A stretch of 64,000 bases of DNA from Streptomyces sp. CB03234 (lineage in GTDB: Bacteria; Actinomycetota; Actinomycetes; Streptomycetales; Streptomycetaceae). Positions 57,020-64,000 of the stretch are shown piece by piece. The first letter of the stretch is position 1. Every line of letters begins with the position of its first letter. Under the pieces are notes generated by a model that made no database searches, had not been told where the DNA came from, and saw only the letters and a program-made list of their open reading frames with translations. Both the position numbers and the translations under genes were made by a program. The stretch covers positions 800,115 to 864,114 of the forward strand of contig NZ_LIYH01000004.1 of NCBI RefSeq assembly GCF_001905885.1. The letters are read 5' to 3'.

Positions 57020-58300
57020 GTGGCGGGTGTGGACCGGCGGTTCCGTGCCCTCGTCTGTGCCTACGCGGTGTCCGGCTACGGGAACTACCTCAACCTCATC
57101 GCCCTGAGCCTGTTCTCCTACGAGGTCACCGGCACCGCTTTCGGCGTTGGCATGTTATTGGCCTTACGCCTGTTCTCCGGTTTCCTGGCAGGGCTCGCCG
57201 CCGCGGCGTTGTTGGCCAGGACCTCCCGCCGGCTGGTGATGATCCGCACCGATGTGGCCCAGGCCGTCGCCATGGGCGTGCTGGCGCTGTGCACGTCCCG
57301 CATGCCGATGTGGCTGCTCGGCTGTGCGGTCGTCGTCCTGGGCGCGGGGAACACGTTCTTCACCGTCGCGCTGCGCAGTGCGGTTCCCGTGATGGTGGGT
57401 CAGGAGTGCCGCGCCCGGGCGAACGGGCTGCTGGTCACGGCGCGGTCGATGGCCACGGTGCTGGGCTTCGCCTCGGCGGCGCCGGTCATCGGATTCGGTG
57501 GCTTCGCCACCGCGTTCGCCGTCAATGCCGCGAGTTTCCTGGTGTCGGCAGTCGCTCTGCTGGTGCTGCGGCCGCGTACGGACGGCGAGCACGACGAGGA
57601 GGGCGTGACGACCCAGCCGCAAACGGCCCCCGGCGCCCGCCCATGGCAAGGGATGGCCGGTGTCCCTGCCCTCTTGCTGGCCATGATCCTGCTCAGAGGC
57701 CTCGATGCCTTGGCCTCCTCGTCCCACAACGTCGCTCTGCCCGTGGTCGCGCACTCCACTGCTCCCTTTGATCCGGCACTCTTCATGACCAGGTTCTGGG
57801 CCGCGTGGGCCGTGGGCACCATCACCGCCCACCTGGTGCTCAAGCGGAGAAAGCGCGGTTCGGCGTGGGGCGAGCGGGCTTTCGCCGTGGGTACGATCGC
57901 GATGTCGCTCTCGTTCGTCGCGGCGTTCACGGGGCCGGCCGCGCCGGCATTGATGCTGGCCGCCGCGTCGGCGGGGTTCGCGGACGGCTGGACCGAAATC
58001 GTGTACACCTCACGCCTGCAGGCGGCCCCCGACCGGCAGCGCAGCCGGCTGTTCGGGCTGTCCGCCACGGCGGAGACAGCCGGATTCGCGCTGGGCGCGG
58101 TGCTCACCGCGGTGGCTCTCGACCTGCTGCCGGCCCTGATGGTCGTCGCCGCCTTCCACGGTGCGGCGGTGTGCGGGGCGCTGGTTCTGCTGCTGTTCGC
58201 CGCCGGTCGTCCCGGTAGGGCCCGGCTGTCGTCCACGAGTGGAGAAGAAGGGGACACGCATGGAACGCGTACGGGGGCAGGCTCTCTGCCGGGGGCCTGA
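57020..58300 (+). CDS. MFS transporter with two TTA codons, adjacent to the megasynthase
   Basis: 426 residues from GTG 57020, which follows AGGGGGG; an ATG at 57002 is an alternative. About twelve membrane segments (YAVSGYGNYLNLIALSLFSYEV, LRLFSGFLAGLAAAALL, FASAAPVIGFGGFATAFAVN and others), of the MFS_3/enterobactin exporter-like type. Codons at 57155 and 57164 are TTA (GMLLALRLF), rare in Streptomyces and read only by the bldA tRNA. Its 3' end overlaps the megasynthase start (58260-58300). It probably exports the product of that cluster. Confidence 0.85.
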   Translation: MAGVDRRFRALVCAYAVSGYGNYLNLIALSLFSYEVTGTAFGVGMLLALRLFSGFLAGLAAAALLARTSRRLVMIRTDVAQAVAMGVLALCTSRMPMWLLGCAVVVLGAGNTFFTVALRSAVPVMVGQECRARANGLLVTARSMATVLGFASAAPVIGFGGFATAFAVNAASFLVSAVALLVLRPRTDGEHDEEGVTTQPQTAPGARPWQGMAGVPALLLAMILLRGLDALASSSHNVALPVVAHSTAPFDPALFMTRFWAAWAVGTITAHLVLKRRKRGSAWGERAFAVGTIAMSLSFVAAFTGPAAPALMLAAASAGFADGWTEIVYTSRLQAAPDRQRSRLFGLSATAETAGFALGAVLTAVALDLLPALMVVAAFHGAAVCGALVLLLFAAGRPGRARLSSTSGEEGDTHGTRTGAGSLPGA

Positions 58301-61300
58301 GCCGGACTACACCGAAGGTGACCCGCGAAACGCGGTGGAGGCGCTGCGGCGAGCCGCGGAGTCGACCACCGGCGCGGCCGTCGTCACCGTCGCTCCGGAC
58401 GGTGCCACGACCACCCGGACCTATCGCGAACTGCTCTCCCAGGCCTCCCGGATGCTCACCGGGCTGCGGGAGCACGGGCTGCGCGCCGGTGACGCGGTGG
58501 TGCTGTGCGGGCTGCCGCTGGCGGAGTTCTTCCCCGCCTTCTGGGCCTGTGTGCTCGGCGGCGCCCGGCCGGTGGCCATCGCGGAGCCGGCCACGCCGGG
58601 GTCCCCGGCGCTCGAACGCCTGCTGCACGCCTGTGCGCTACTGGACCGGCCGCTGGTGCTCAGTGACGCGGCCGGAGCGGAGGACCTGGCGCACGCCGCC
58701 CCCGTGCTGCGGGTGGCGGTCGCGCAGGACTGCATGGGTGCGTCACCCGCGTACGCCGACGACATCGAACCGGCCGGGTCCGACGTCGCGTTGCTGATGC
58801 TGTCCTCCGGCAGCACCGGCGTCCCGAAGGCCGCGCAGCTCACCCACGCCGGTCTGGCGGCGTTCGCCGCGAGCACCAGGCGGATGCTGGACGTACGCCC
58901 GGACGACACCACGGTGAACTGGCTTCCGGTCGATCACAGCGGCGCGTTCCTGCTGTACCACATGCTCGCGGTCTTCGTCGGCTGCACCAACGTCCACGCA
59001 CCCACCGACATGGTCCTGGCCGAGCCACTGCGCTGGCTGGACCTCCTGGAGCAGCACGGGGCGCAGCACAGCTGGGCGCCGACATTCGCCTACGGACTCG
59101 TCGCGGACGCGCTCGCCGAGCGTCCCGAGAGCCGCCGCGACCTCAGTGGCCTCAAGTCGCTGTTGTGCGGGGGCGAACAGATCGTGCTGCCGGTGCTGCG
59201 ACGCTTCCTCGACGCCACCGCCGCGTCCGGGATCCGGGACCGGCACATCGTGCCGGCGTGGGGGATGGCGGAGACGGTCACCGCCGTCACCTTCGGGCGG
59301 CTCGACCGGCCCGGCACCGTACACCGCCTGCTCAAGAACAGCCTGGGCGGCGACCTGGTCCGGGCCGACGAGCGGACAGCGGAGGACGACTGTGTCACCT
59401 TCGTCGCGGCCGGCTCGCCCGCGCACGGAGTCACCCTGCGTGTCGTGGACGACCGTGGCGAGCCCGCGTCCCCGGGCCGGGTCGGCCGGCTCCAGGTGCA
59501 CGCGCCGGCCCGTCTCACCCCCGGCTACGTCAACAACCCGGAGGCGGACGCCGCGGCCTTCCCCGCCGGACGGGAGTGGCTGGACACCGGCGACCTGGCC
59601 TTCCTCGACGGCGGGCAGGTCGTGATCACCGGCCGGCGCAAGGACATGATCATCCTCAACGGGCACAACGTCTACTGCCACGAGGTGGAGGAAACCGTCA
59701 CCGCCGTCGCCGGCGTACGGCAGGGGGAGGTGGCGGCCTGCGGCATCCCCCACGCGGACAGCGGCACGGAAGAGCTGGCGGTGTTCTTCGTGAGCCACGG
59801 CGCCGACGAGGACGTACGTATCGCACGGGAGGTGAAGGAAGCGCTGTTCGCGCGGCTGCGCCTCACCGCTGCCCATGTCCTTCCCGTCCCGCGCGGCGAG
59901 TTTCCGAGGACCCCCGCCGGGAAGGTGCGCCGCGCCGAGCTGCGCGACCGTCTGATCGGCGGACGTTTCCGGACCGTCCCGGCCCCCGGCGACGATGTGG
60001 GCAGTGCCGAGACGGCACGGGTGGTCCAGGAGGAGATCGCCGCCGTCCTGGGGCGCCCGGTGGACGCGCACATGCCGTTCTACGAACTCGGCCTGACCTC
60101 CCTGCTCCTCATACGCCTCCGGTCCCGCCTGGAGCAGCGGCTTGCCAGGGCGGTCGCGCAGACGGCGTTCTTCGAACACCCCACGGCCGCCGCGCTCGCC
60201 GCGCATCTGGCTGCCGCGCCCCGGGAGAAGGCCGAACCGGGGGACACCGACACGGACCAGGCGCGCACGGACCAGGCGCGCACGGACCAGGCGGGCACCG
60301 CCCCGGCAGGCACCGCCCCGGCAGGTACCGTCGCCCCCGTCGCCCCCGTCGCCCCCGTCGCCCCCGCCGGCACCGCCGACCAGCGCATCGCGGTCGTCGG
60401 ACTGTCGCTGCGCTTCCCGGGAGCGGACTCGGCGGACCGTTTCTGGGCCAACCTGCGTGACGGCGTGGACAGCATCCGCGTCTTCGACGAGACACAGCTC
60501 GCGGCAGCGGGCCTGTCTCCGCGGCAGCGGCGCGCCCCCGACCTGGTGCCTGTCGCCGGCGTTCTCGACGATGTCGACGCGTTCGATGCGGACTTCTTCA
60601 CCATGAGCCCCAAGGAGGTCCAGCTCACGCATCCCGCACACCGGCTGTTCCTGGAGTGCTGCCACGAGGCGCTCGAGCAGGGCGGCTACGGGGCGACCGA
60701 ACCGGGTACAAGAGTGGGCGTGTTCGCAGGTGCGGGCATGAACCTCTACGACCATCAGCACCGGCCTGCGACCGGCGCGCCGGGCGACGACACCGACCCG
60801 GCCACCGGAATGCAGGCCACGGTCGGACAGCAGCCGGACTTCCTCGCCTCCCGAGTCGCCTACCGGCTCGGGCTCACCGGCCCCGCCATCGGCGTCCAGA
60901 CGGCCTGCTCCACCTCGCTGGTCGCCGTACACCTCGCCGTCCAGGCGCTGCTGAGCGGCGATGCGGACCTGGCGCTGGCGGGAGCCGCGGCCGTGCACCT
61001 CCCCCAGGAGAGCGGCTACCGCAGCCACACCGGTTCCATCCTGTCGCCCACCGGACGCTGCCGGGCCTTCGACGCGGAGGCCGACGGCACCGTGGGCGGC
61101 AACGGTGTCGCCGTCGTCCTGCTCAAGAGGCTCGACCGCGCCCTGGCCGACGGCGACACCGTGCACGCGGTGATCCTGGGCTCCGCGGTCAACAACGACG
61201 GCGCGGGCAAGGTCGGATTCAGCGCGCCGGGTGTCGCGGGCCAGGTCGAGGTCGTACGCCAGGCGCTCCGCAGGGCGGACGTCCCCCCGGACACGATCAC

Positions 61301-64000
61301 CTACGTGGAGGCGCACGGGACGGGCACCCGACTCGGCGATCCGGTGGAACTGGAGGCGCTCGGCAGGGCTCTCGGGGAGGGCACGCGGCGCACGGCGTTC
61401 TGCACGGTGGGATCGGTGAAGCCGAACATCGGACACCTCGACAGCTGCGCCGGAATGGCCGGCCTGATCAAGACGGTCCTCATGCTGCGGAACCGCACGC
61501 TGGTCCCGACGCTGCACCTGACCCGTCCGAACCCGGAACTCCGCCTCGACGGCGGCCCGTTGGTGCTGGGTACCGAGCTGCGGCCGTGGCCGGCTCAGGA
61601 CGGTGTGCCGCGCCGGGCGGGAGTCAGCGCGCTCGGCGTCGGCGGCACCAACGCCCACGTGGTGCTGGAGGAGGCCCCCGTACCGGCCGCGATCCCGGCG
61701 GCCGCGACCGGGCTTCCCGTCCTGGTGCCGGTGTCGGCCCGCGACTCCCAGGCCCTGGGTGAACTCACCGACAGGCTCCGCGACCGGCTGCGGCAGCAAC
61801 CGGAACCAGCGGCCGCGGACGTGGCGGCCACCATGGCACTCGGCAGACCGCACCGCGCGGCACGCACCACGGCCGTCGGCCGGACGGCCGGGGAACTCGC
61901 CGACGCGCTGAACGGGCAGCAGCAGACACCGGACCTCGACCTCGGCCTCGGCCCGCTCGCCTTCGCCTTCTCCGGACAGGGAAGCGCGCGCCGGGGCATG
62001 GCGAGCGGCATCTACGCCGCCTATCCGGCGGCCCGCCGGACACTCGACCGGTGCGAGGAGATCTACGCCGACGAGTTCGGCGGCACTCTGCTCCCCCTCC
62101 TGCTGGACGAGTCCGGTGCCGAGGACGACGTCTGGCCGACCGAGACGGCCCAGGCCGCCCTGTTCGCCCACCAGTCGGCGCTCGTCGAGGTGTGGCGCGC
62201 CACGGGCGTCCGCCCCGCGCTGCTGCTCGGCCACAGCGTGGGCGAGTACGCGGCCCTGTACGCGGGCGGCGCCTTCGCACTCGACGACGGGTTGCGGCTC
62301 ACGGCGTGGCGCGGCCGGCTGATGCACAGCGCATGCCCGCCGGGCGGGATGCTCGCGGTCGTCGCCGACCAGGCTCACGCGCTGCGCGTCGCGCAGGCCG
62401 CCGGCGCCGAACTGGCCGCGGTCAACGGCCCGCGCGCCCAGGTGATCTCCGGTACGCCGCAGGCCCTCGAGGAGGCGGTGCGCCTGCTCGACCAGGAAGG
62501 CCTGCGGTGGCGGGCGTTGTCCGTCGACAGGGCGTTCCACTCGGCCTCGGTCGAACCGGCGCTGCGCGACTTCCGCTCCCACGCCGAGCGGGTGACGTAC
62601 GGCCCGCTGCACACACCCCTGGTCACCGCGGCCGACGGCCGGCTCCGCCCGGCGGGCTGGACGCTCGACGCCGACCACCTCTGCCGCCAGGCGCGGCAGC
62701 CGGTCCGCTTCGACCTGGCCATGCTCACCGCGGCGGGGGAGGGGTGCGAGGACTTCCTGGAGATCGGCGCCGGACACACCCTCACGGGCATCGGCCGGCA
62801 TTGCGTACCGGGGAGCCGCTGGCTGAGCGCCCAGGGTACAGGCGGCAGCGCAGTGGACCAGGTGGGTGGGCTCCTGACGGCGCTGGGCTCGCTGTACCGC
62901 AGGGGGGCCGAGCTGGAATGGCGGGCGGTCAACGGCGGCGGGGGCAGGGTGCCACTGCCGGGGCATCCGCTGCGGCGGCGCCGGGTGGCGTACCGGGGCG
63001 CGGCGCCGGCGCACGCCCCGGAGCGTCCCGCGCGCGGGGCGGCCGCCCCGGAGGAGCTGTCCGTCGCACCGGAGGAACTGCTCGCCGACGTGCGGCAGCT
63101 GACGGCGCACAAGCTCGGCAGCGAGGCGGCGGACGTCGCGCCGGACAGCTCTTTCTTCGAGCTGGGTGCGGACTCGCTGTCCCTGATGGGACTGACGGCG
63201 GATCTGGAGCAGCAGTACGGCGTACGCGTCCCCGTCCGGGAGCTGTTCTCGTCCGCCGACACCCCACGCCGGCTGGCCGAACGCCTGGCGCAGCTGCGAG
63301 GGGACCAGCAGCGGCCGCGCCCGGCACCGGCAGCACCGGCACCGGCAGCACCCGCACCCGGACCCGCAACACCCGCATCCGCAACACCCGCATCCGCAAC
63401 ACCGGTACCGGCAGCACCGGCACCCGTACCCGAAGCGTCCCCGGGGCTCCACGAGGTGTTCGGTCAGCAGCTGAAACTGGCGGAGCGTCTCATCGACCAG
63501 GTGACCGGTGTGATCTCCCGCCAACTCGACGTGCTCGCGTCGTCCGCGACCGCCCCGGCGCTGCTCCCCGTGCCCACGCCGACCCCGGCCCCGGCCCCCA
63601 CACCGGCCCGTACGCCGGAGGCGACGCGGCCACCGTTCGTGCCGGAGCCGGAGCCGGAGCCGGTGCCGGAGCCGGAGTGCGCCACTCGGTGTGACTTCAG
63701 CCTGTATTTCTTCGGCGACTACCCCGAGGACACCGACCGCGACAAGTACGCGCTGATCATGGAGGCCGCGAAGTTCGCGGACCAGCACGGCTTCCACGCC
63801 CTGTGGCTCCCGGAACGCCACTTCAACTCCTTCGGGGCGCTCTTCCCCAACCCCTCGGTGCTCGCCGCCGCGCTCGCGGCCAGTACCAGCCGCATCCGGC
63901 TCCACGCGGGCTCCGTCGTCCTGCCACTGCACAACCCGGTCCGGGTCGCCGAGGAATGGTCGGTCGTCGACAACATCTCCGGGGGCCGGGCAGGCCTGTG
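58260..64000 (+). CDS. Hybrid megasynthase: acyl-ligase - ACP - KS - AT - ACP - luciferase-like monooxygenase (3' end outside window)
   Basis: Open from ATG 58260 (GAAGGGG upstream) to the right edge, 1913 complete codons. An AMP-binding domain (residues about 30-560) has LLMLSSGSTGVPKAAQLTH, WGMAETVTAVTFG and LDTGDLAFLDGG. ACP1 carries the 4'-phosphopantetheine Ser614 (LGLTSL). KS starts near 707 with Cys883 in QTACSTSL and both His (VEAHGTGT, NIGHLDS). AT has GHSVGEYAA (Ser1326) and RAFHS, a malonyl-type signature. ACP2 Ser1639 is in LGADSL. From about 1810 a MupA/Atu3671-type FMN monooxygenase begins (YALIMEAAKFADQHGFHALW). Pro/Ala repeat linkers separate the domains. It loads an acid, adds one malonyl unit and may oxidise it. 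No ketoreductase is seen so far. Confidence 0.93.
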   Translation, partial: MERVRGQALCRGPEPDYTEGDPRNAVEALRRAAESTTGAAVVTVAPDGATTTRTYRELLSQASRMLTGLREHGLRAGDAVVLCGLPLAEFFPAFWACVLGGARPVAIAEPATPGSPALERLLHACALLDRPLVLSDAAGAEDLAHAAPVLRVAVAQDCMGASPAYADDIEPAGSDVALLMLSSGSTGVPKAAQLTHAGLAAFAASTRRMLDVRPDDTTVNWLPVDHSGAFLLYHMLAVFVGCTNVHAPTDMVLAEPLRWLDLLEQHGAQHSWAPTFAYGLVADALAERPESRRDLSGLKSLLCGGEQIVLPVLRRFLDATAASGIRDRHIVPAWGMAETVTAVTFGRLDRPGTVHRLLKNSLGGDLVRADERTAEDDCVTFVAAGSPAHGVTLRVVDDRGEPASPGRVGRLQVHAPARLTPGYVNNPEADAAAFPAGREWLDTGDLAFLDGGQVVITGRRKDMIILNGHNVYCHEVEETVTAVAGVRQGEVAACGIPHADSGTEELAVFFVSHGADEDVRIAREVKEALFARLRLTAAHVLPVPRGEFPRTPAGKVRRAELRDRLIGGRFRTVPAPGDDVGSAETARVVQEEIAAVLGRPVDAHMPFYELGLTSLLLIRLRSRLEQRLARAVAQTAFFEHPTAAALAAHLAAAPREKAEPGDTDTDQARTDQARTDQAGTAPAGTAPAGTVAPVAPVAPVAPAGTADQRIAVVGLSLRFPGADSADRFWANLRDGVDSIRVFDETQLAAAGLSPRQRRAPDLVPVAGVLDDVDAFDADFFTMSPKEVQLTHPAHRLFLECCHEALEQGGYGATEPGTRVGVFAGAGMNLYDHQHRPATGAPGDDTDPATGMQATVGQQPDFLASRVAYRLGLTGPAIGVQTACSTSLVAVHLAVQALLSGDADLALAGAAAVHLPQESGYRSHTGSILSPTGRCRAFDAEADGTVGGNGVAVVLLKRLDRALADGDTVHAVILGSAVNNDGAGKVGFSAPGVAGQVEVVRQALRRADVPPDTITYVEAHGTGTRLGDPVELEALGRALGEGTRRTAFCTVGSVKPNIGHLDSCAGMAGLIKTVLMLRNRTLVPTLHLTRPNPELRLDGGPLVLGTELRPWPAQDGVPRRAGVSALGVGGTNAHVVLEEAPVPAAIPAAATGLPVLVPVSARDSQALGELTDRLRDRLRQQPEPAAADVAATMALGRPHRAARTTAVGRTAGELADALNGQQQTPDLDLGLGPLAFAFSGQGSARRGMASGIYAAYPAARRTLDRCEEIYADEFGGTLLPLLLDESGAEDDVWPTETAQAALFAHQSALVEVWRATGVRPALLLGHSVGEYAALYAGGAFALDDGLRLTAWRGRLMHSACPPGGMLAVVADQAHALRVAQAAGAELAAVNGPRAQVISGTPQALEEAVRLLDQEGLRWRALSVDRAFHSASVEPALRDFRSHAERVTYGPLHTPLVTAADGRLRPAGWTLDADHLCRQARQPVRFDLAMLTAAGEGCEDFLEIGAGHTLTGIGRHCVPGSRWLSAQGTGGSAVDQVGGLLTALGSLYRRGAELEWRAVNGGGGRVPLPGHPLRRRRVAYRGAAPAHAPERPARGAAAPEELSVAPEELLADVRQLTAHKLGSEAADVAPDSSFFELGADSLSLMGLTADLEQQYGVRVPVRELFSSADTPRRLAERLAQLRGDQQRPRPAPAAPAPAAPAPGPATPASATPASATPVPAAPAPVPEASPGLHEVFGQQLKLAERLIDQVTGVISRQLDVLASSATAPALLPVPTPTPAPAPTPARTPEATRPPFVPEPEPEPVPEPECATRCDFSLYFFGDYPEDTDRDKYALIMEAAKFADQHGFHALWLPERHFNSFGALFPNPSVLAAALAASTSRIRLHAGSVVLPLHNPVRVAEEWSVVDNISGGRAGL

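Noticed and set aside
60241..60370. Short direct repeats that could suggest a CRISPR array or minisatellite
   Set aside because: They are in-frame coding repeats of the Asp-Gln-Ala-Arg-Thr and Ala-Pro-Val linker of the megasynthase; no spacer structure.
63310..63430. CCGGCACCGGCAGCACC-type repeats
   Set aside because: Encode the Pro/Ala-rich linker after the second ACP, not a regulatory array.
58743..63932. Long antisense open frame (1729 codons) opposite the megasynthase
   Set aside because: It mirrors the third-position GC bias of the megasynthase frame, has no start signal or domain, and its protein is low-complexity Arg/Gly/Val-rich.

Overview
The window is very GC-rich DNA with Streptomyces-type coding: strong G/C at third codon positions, many GTG starts, frequent 4-base ATGA/GTGA gene overlaps, and gene families typical of the genus. 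No rRNA, tRNA or CRISPR array was seen. Content is mostly accessory: small transport and detoxification operons, secreted enzymes, mobile-element debris, and the start of a biosynthetic gene cluster at the right edge.

Layout. 1-9.3 kb: end of an NCS1 permease with a YtcJ-type amidohydrolase; an orphan PacL-like (DUF1490) protein with a His/Asp tail; a fluoride-channel operon (fluC-DUF190-fluC) with a possible fluoride riboswitch; a rodlin-like peptide; a vanadium-haloperoxidase/PAP2-type protein; a beta-propeller phytase with a probable PHO box; and a metallo-beta-lactamase-fold protein. 9.3-20.5 kb: a lipoprotein remnant, a PAS-PAS-GAF-SpoIIE phosphatase, DinB, methyltransferase and YdeI genes, an intact IS481-family element with a perfect 6-bp target duplication, an imine reductase-type gene behind a MerR-type promoter, a Sua5/YciO protein, and a PadR / SnoaL-like divergent pair.

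20.7-28.2 kb holds the most interesting block. It is a four-gene operon, SWIM zinc-finger protein, VWA protein, MoxR AAA+ ATPase and DUF5682 protein, the same family set as E. coli yehLMPQ. Its promoter matches the PafBC (RecA-independent DNA-damage) motif perfectly. A second near-perfect copy of the motif lies in front of a leaderless MmcQ/YjbR gene at 56.6 kb.

28.4-45.9 kb: a coiled-coil / Lys-rich / winged-helix protein; a btuFCD-like operon under a clear cobalamin riboswitch; a GlxA-type regulator; an MpaB-type oxygenase; a Tat-exported amidohydrolase; a lipid kinase; a class A penicillin-binding protein whose three transpeptidase motifs are all altered, coupled to a deacetylase-like protein; and a universal stress protein. 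46-53 kb: a pstS gene broken by one in-frame amber codon, an acr3-arsR / arsC arsenic locus, a frameshifted copper four-helix-bundle gene, and resolvase and Tn3 remnants around a dienelactone-hydrolase-like gene whose nucleophile position is Gly. 53-58 kb: a cysteine-synthase-like/MFS pair, small hypotheticals and an MFS gene with two TTA codons. From 58.3 kb to the edge runs one hybrid megasynthase reading acyl-ligase - ACP - KS - AT - ACP - luciferase-like monooxygenase (cut off).

How the genes may work together: several metal or anion handling units (fluoride, arsenic, cobalamin, possibly zinc and copper), phosphate scavenging (phytase, broken pstS) and a likely DNA-damage regulon (yeh-like operon, MmcQ). 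The TTA-containing exporter overlaps the megasynthase start, so developmental control by bldA may extend to the biosynthetic cluster. Function calls rest on reading motifs by eye; no database search was run.
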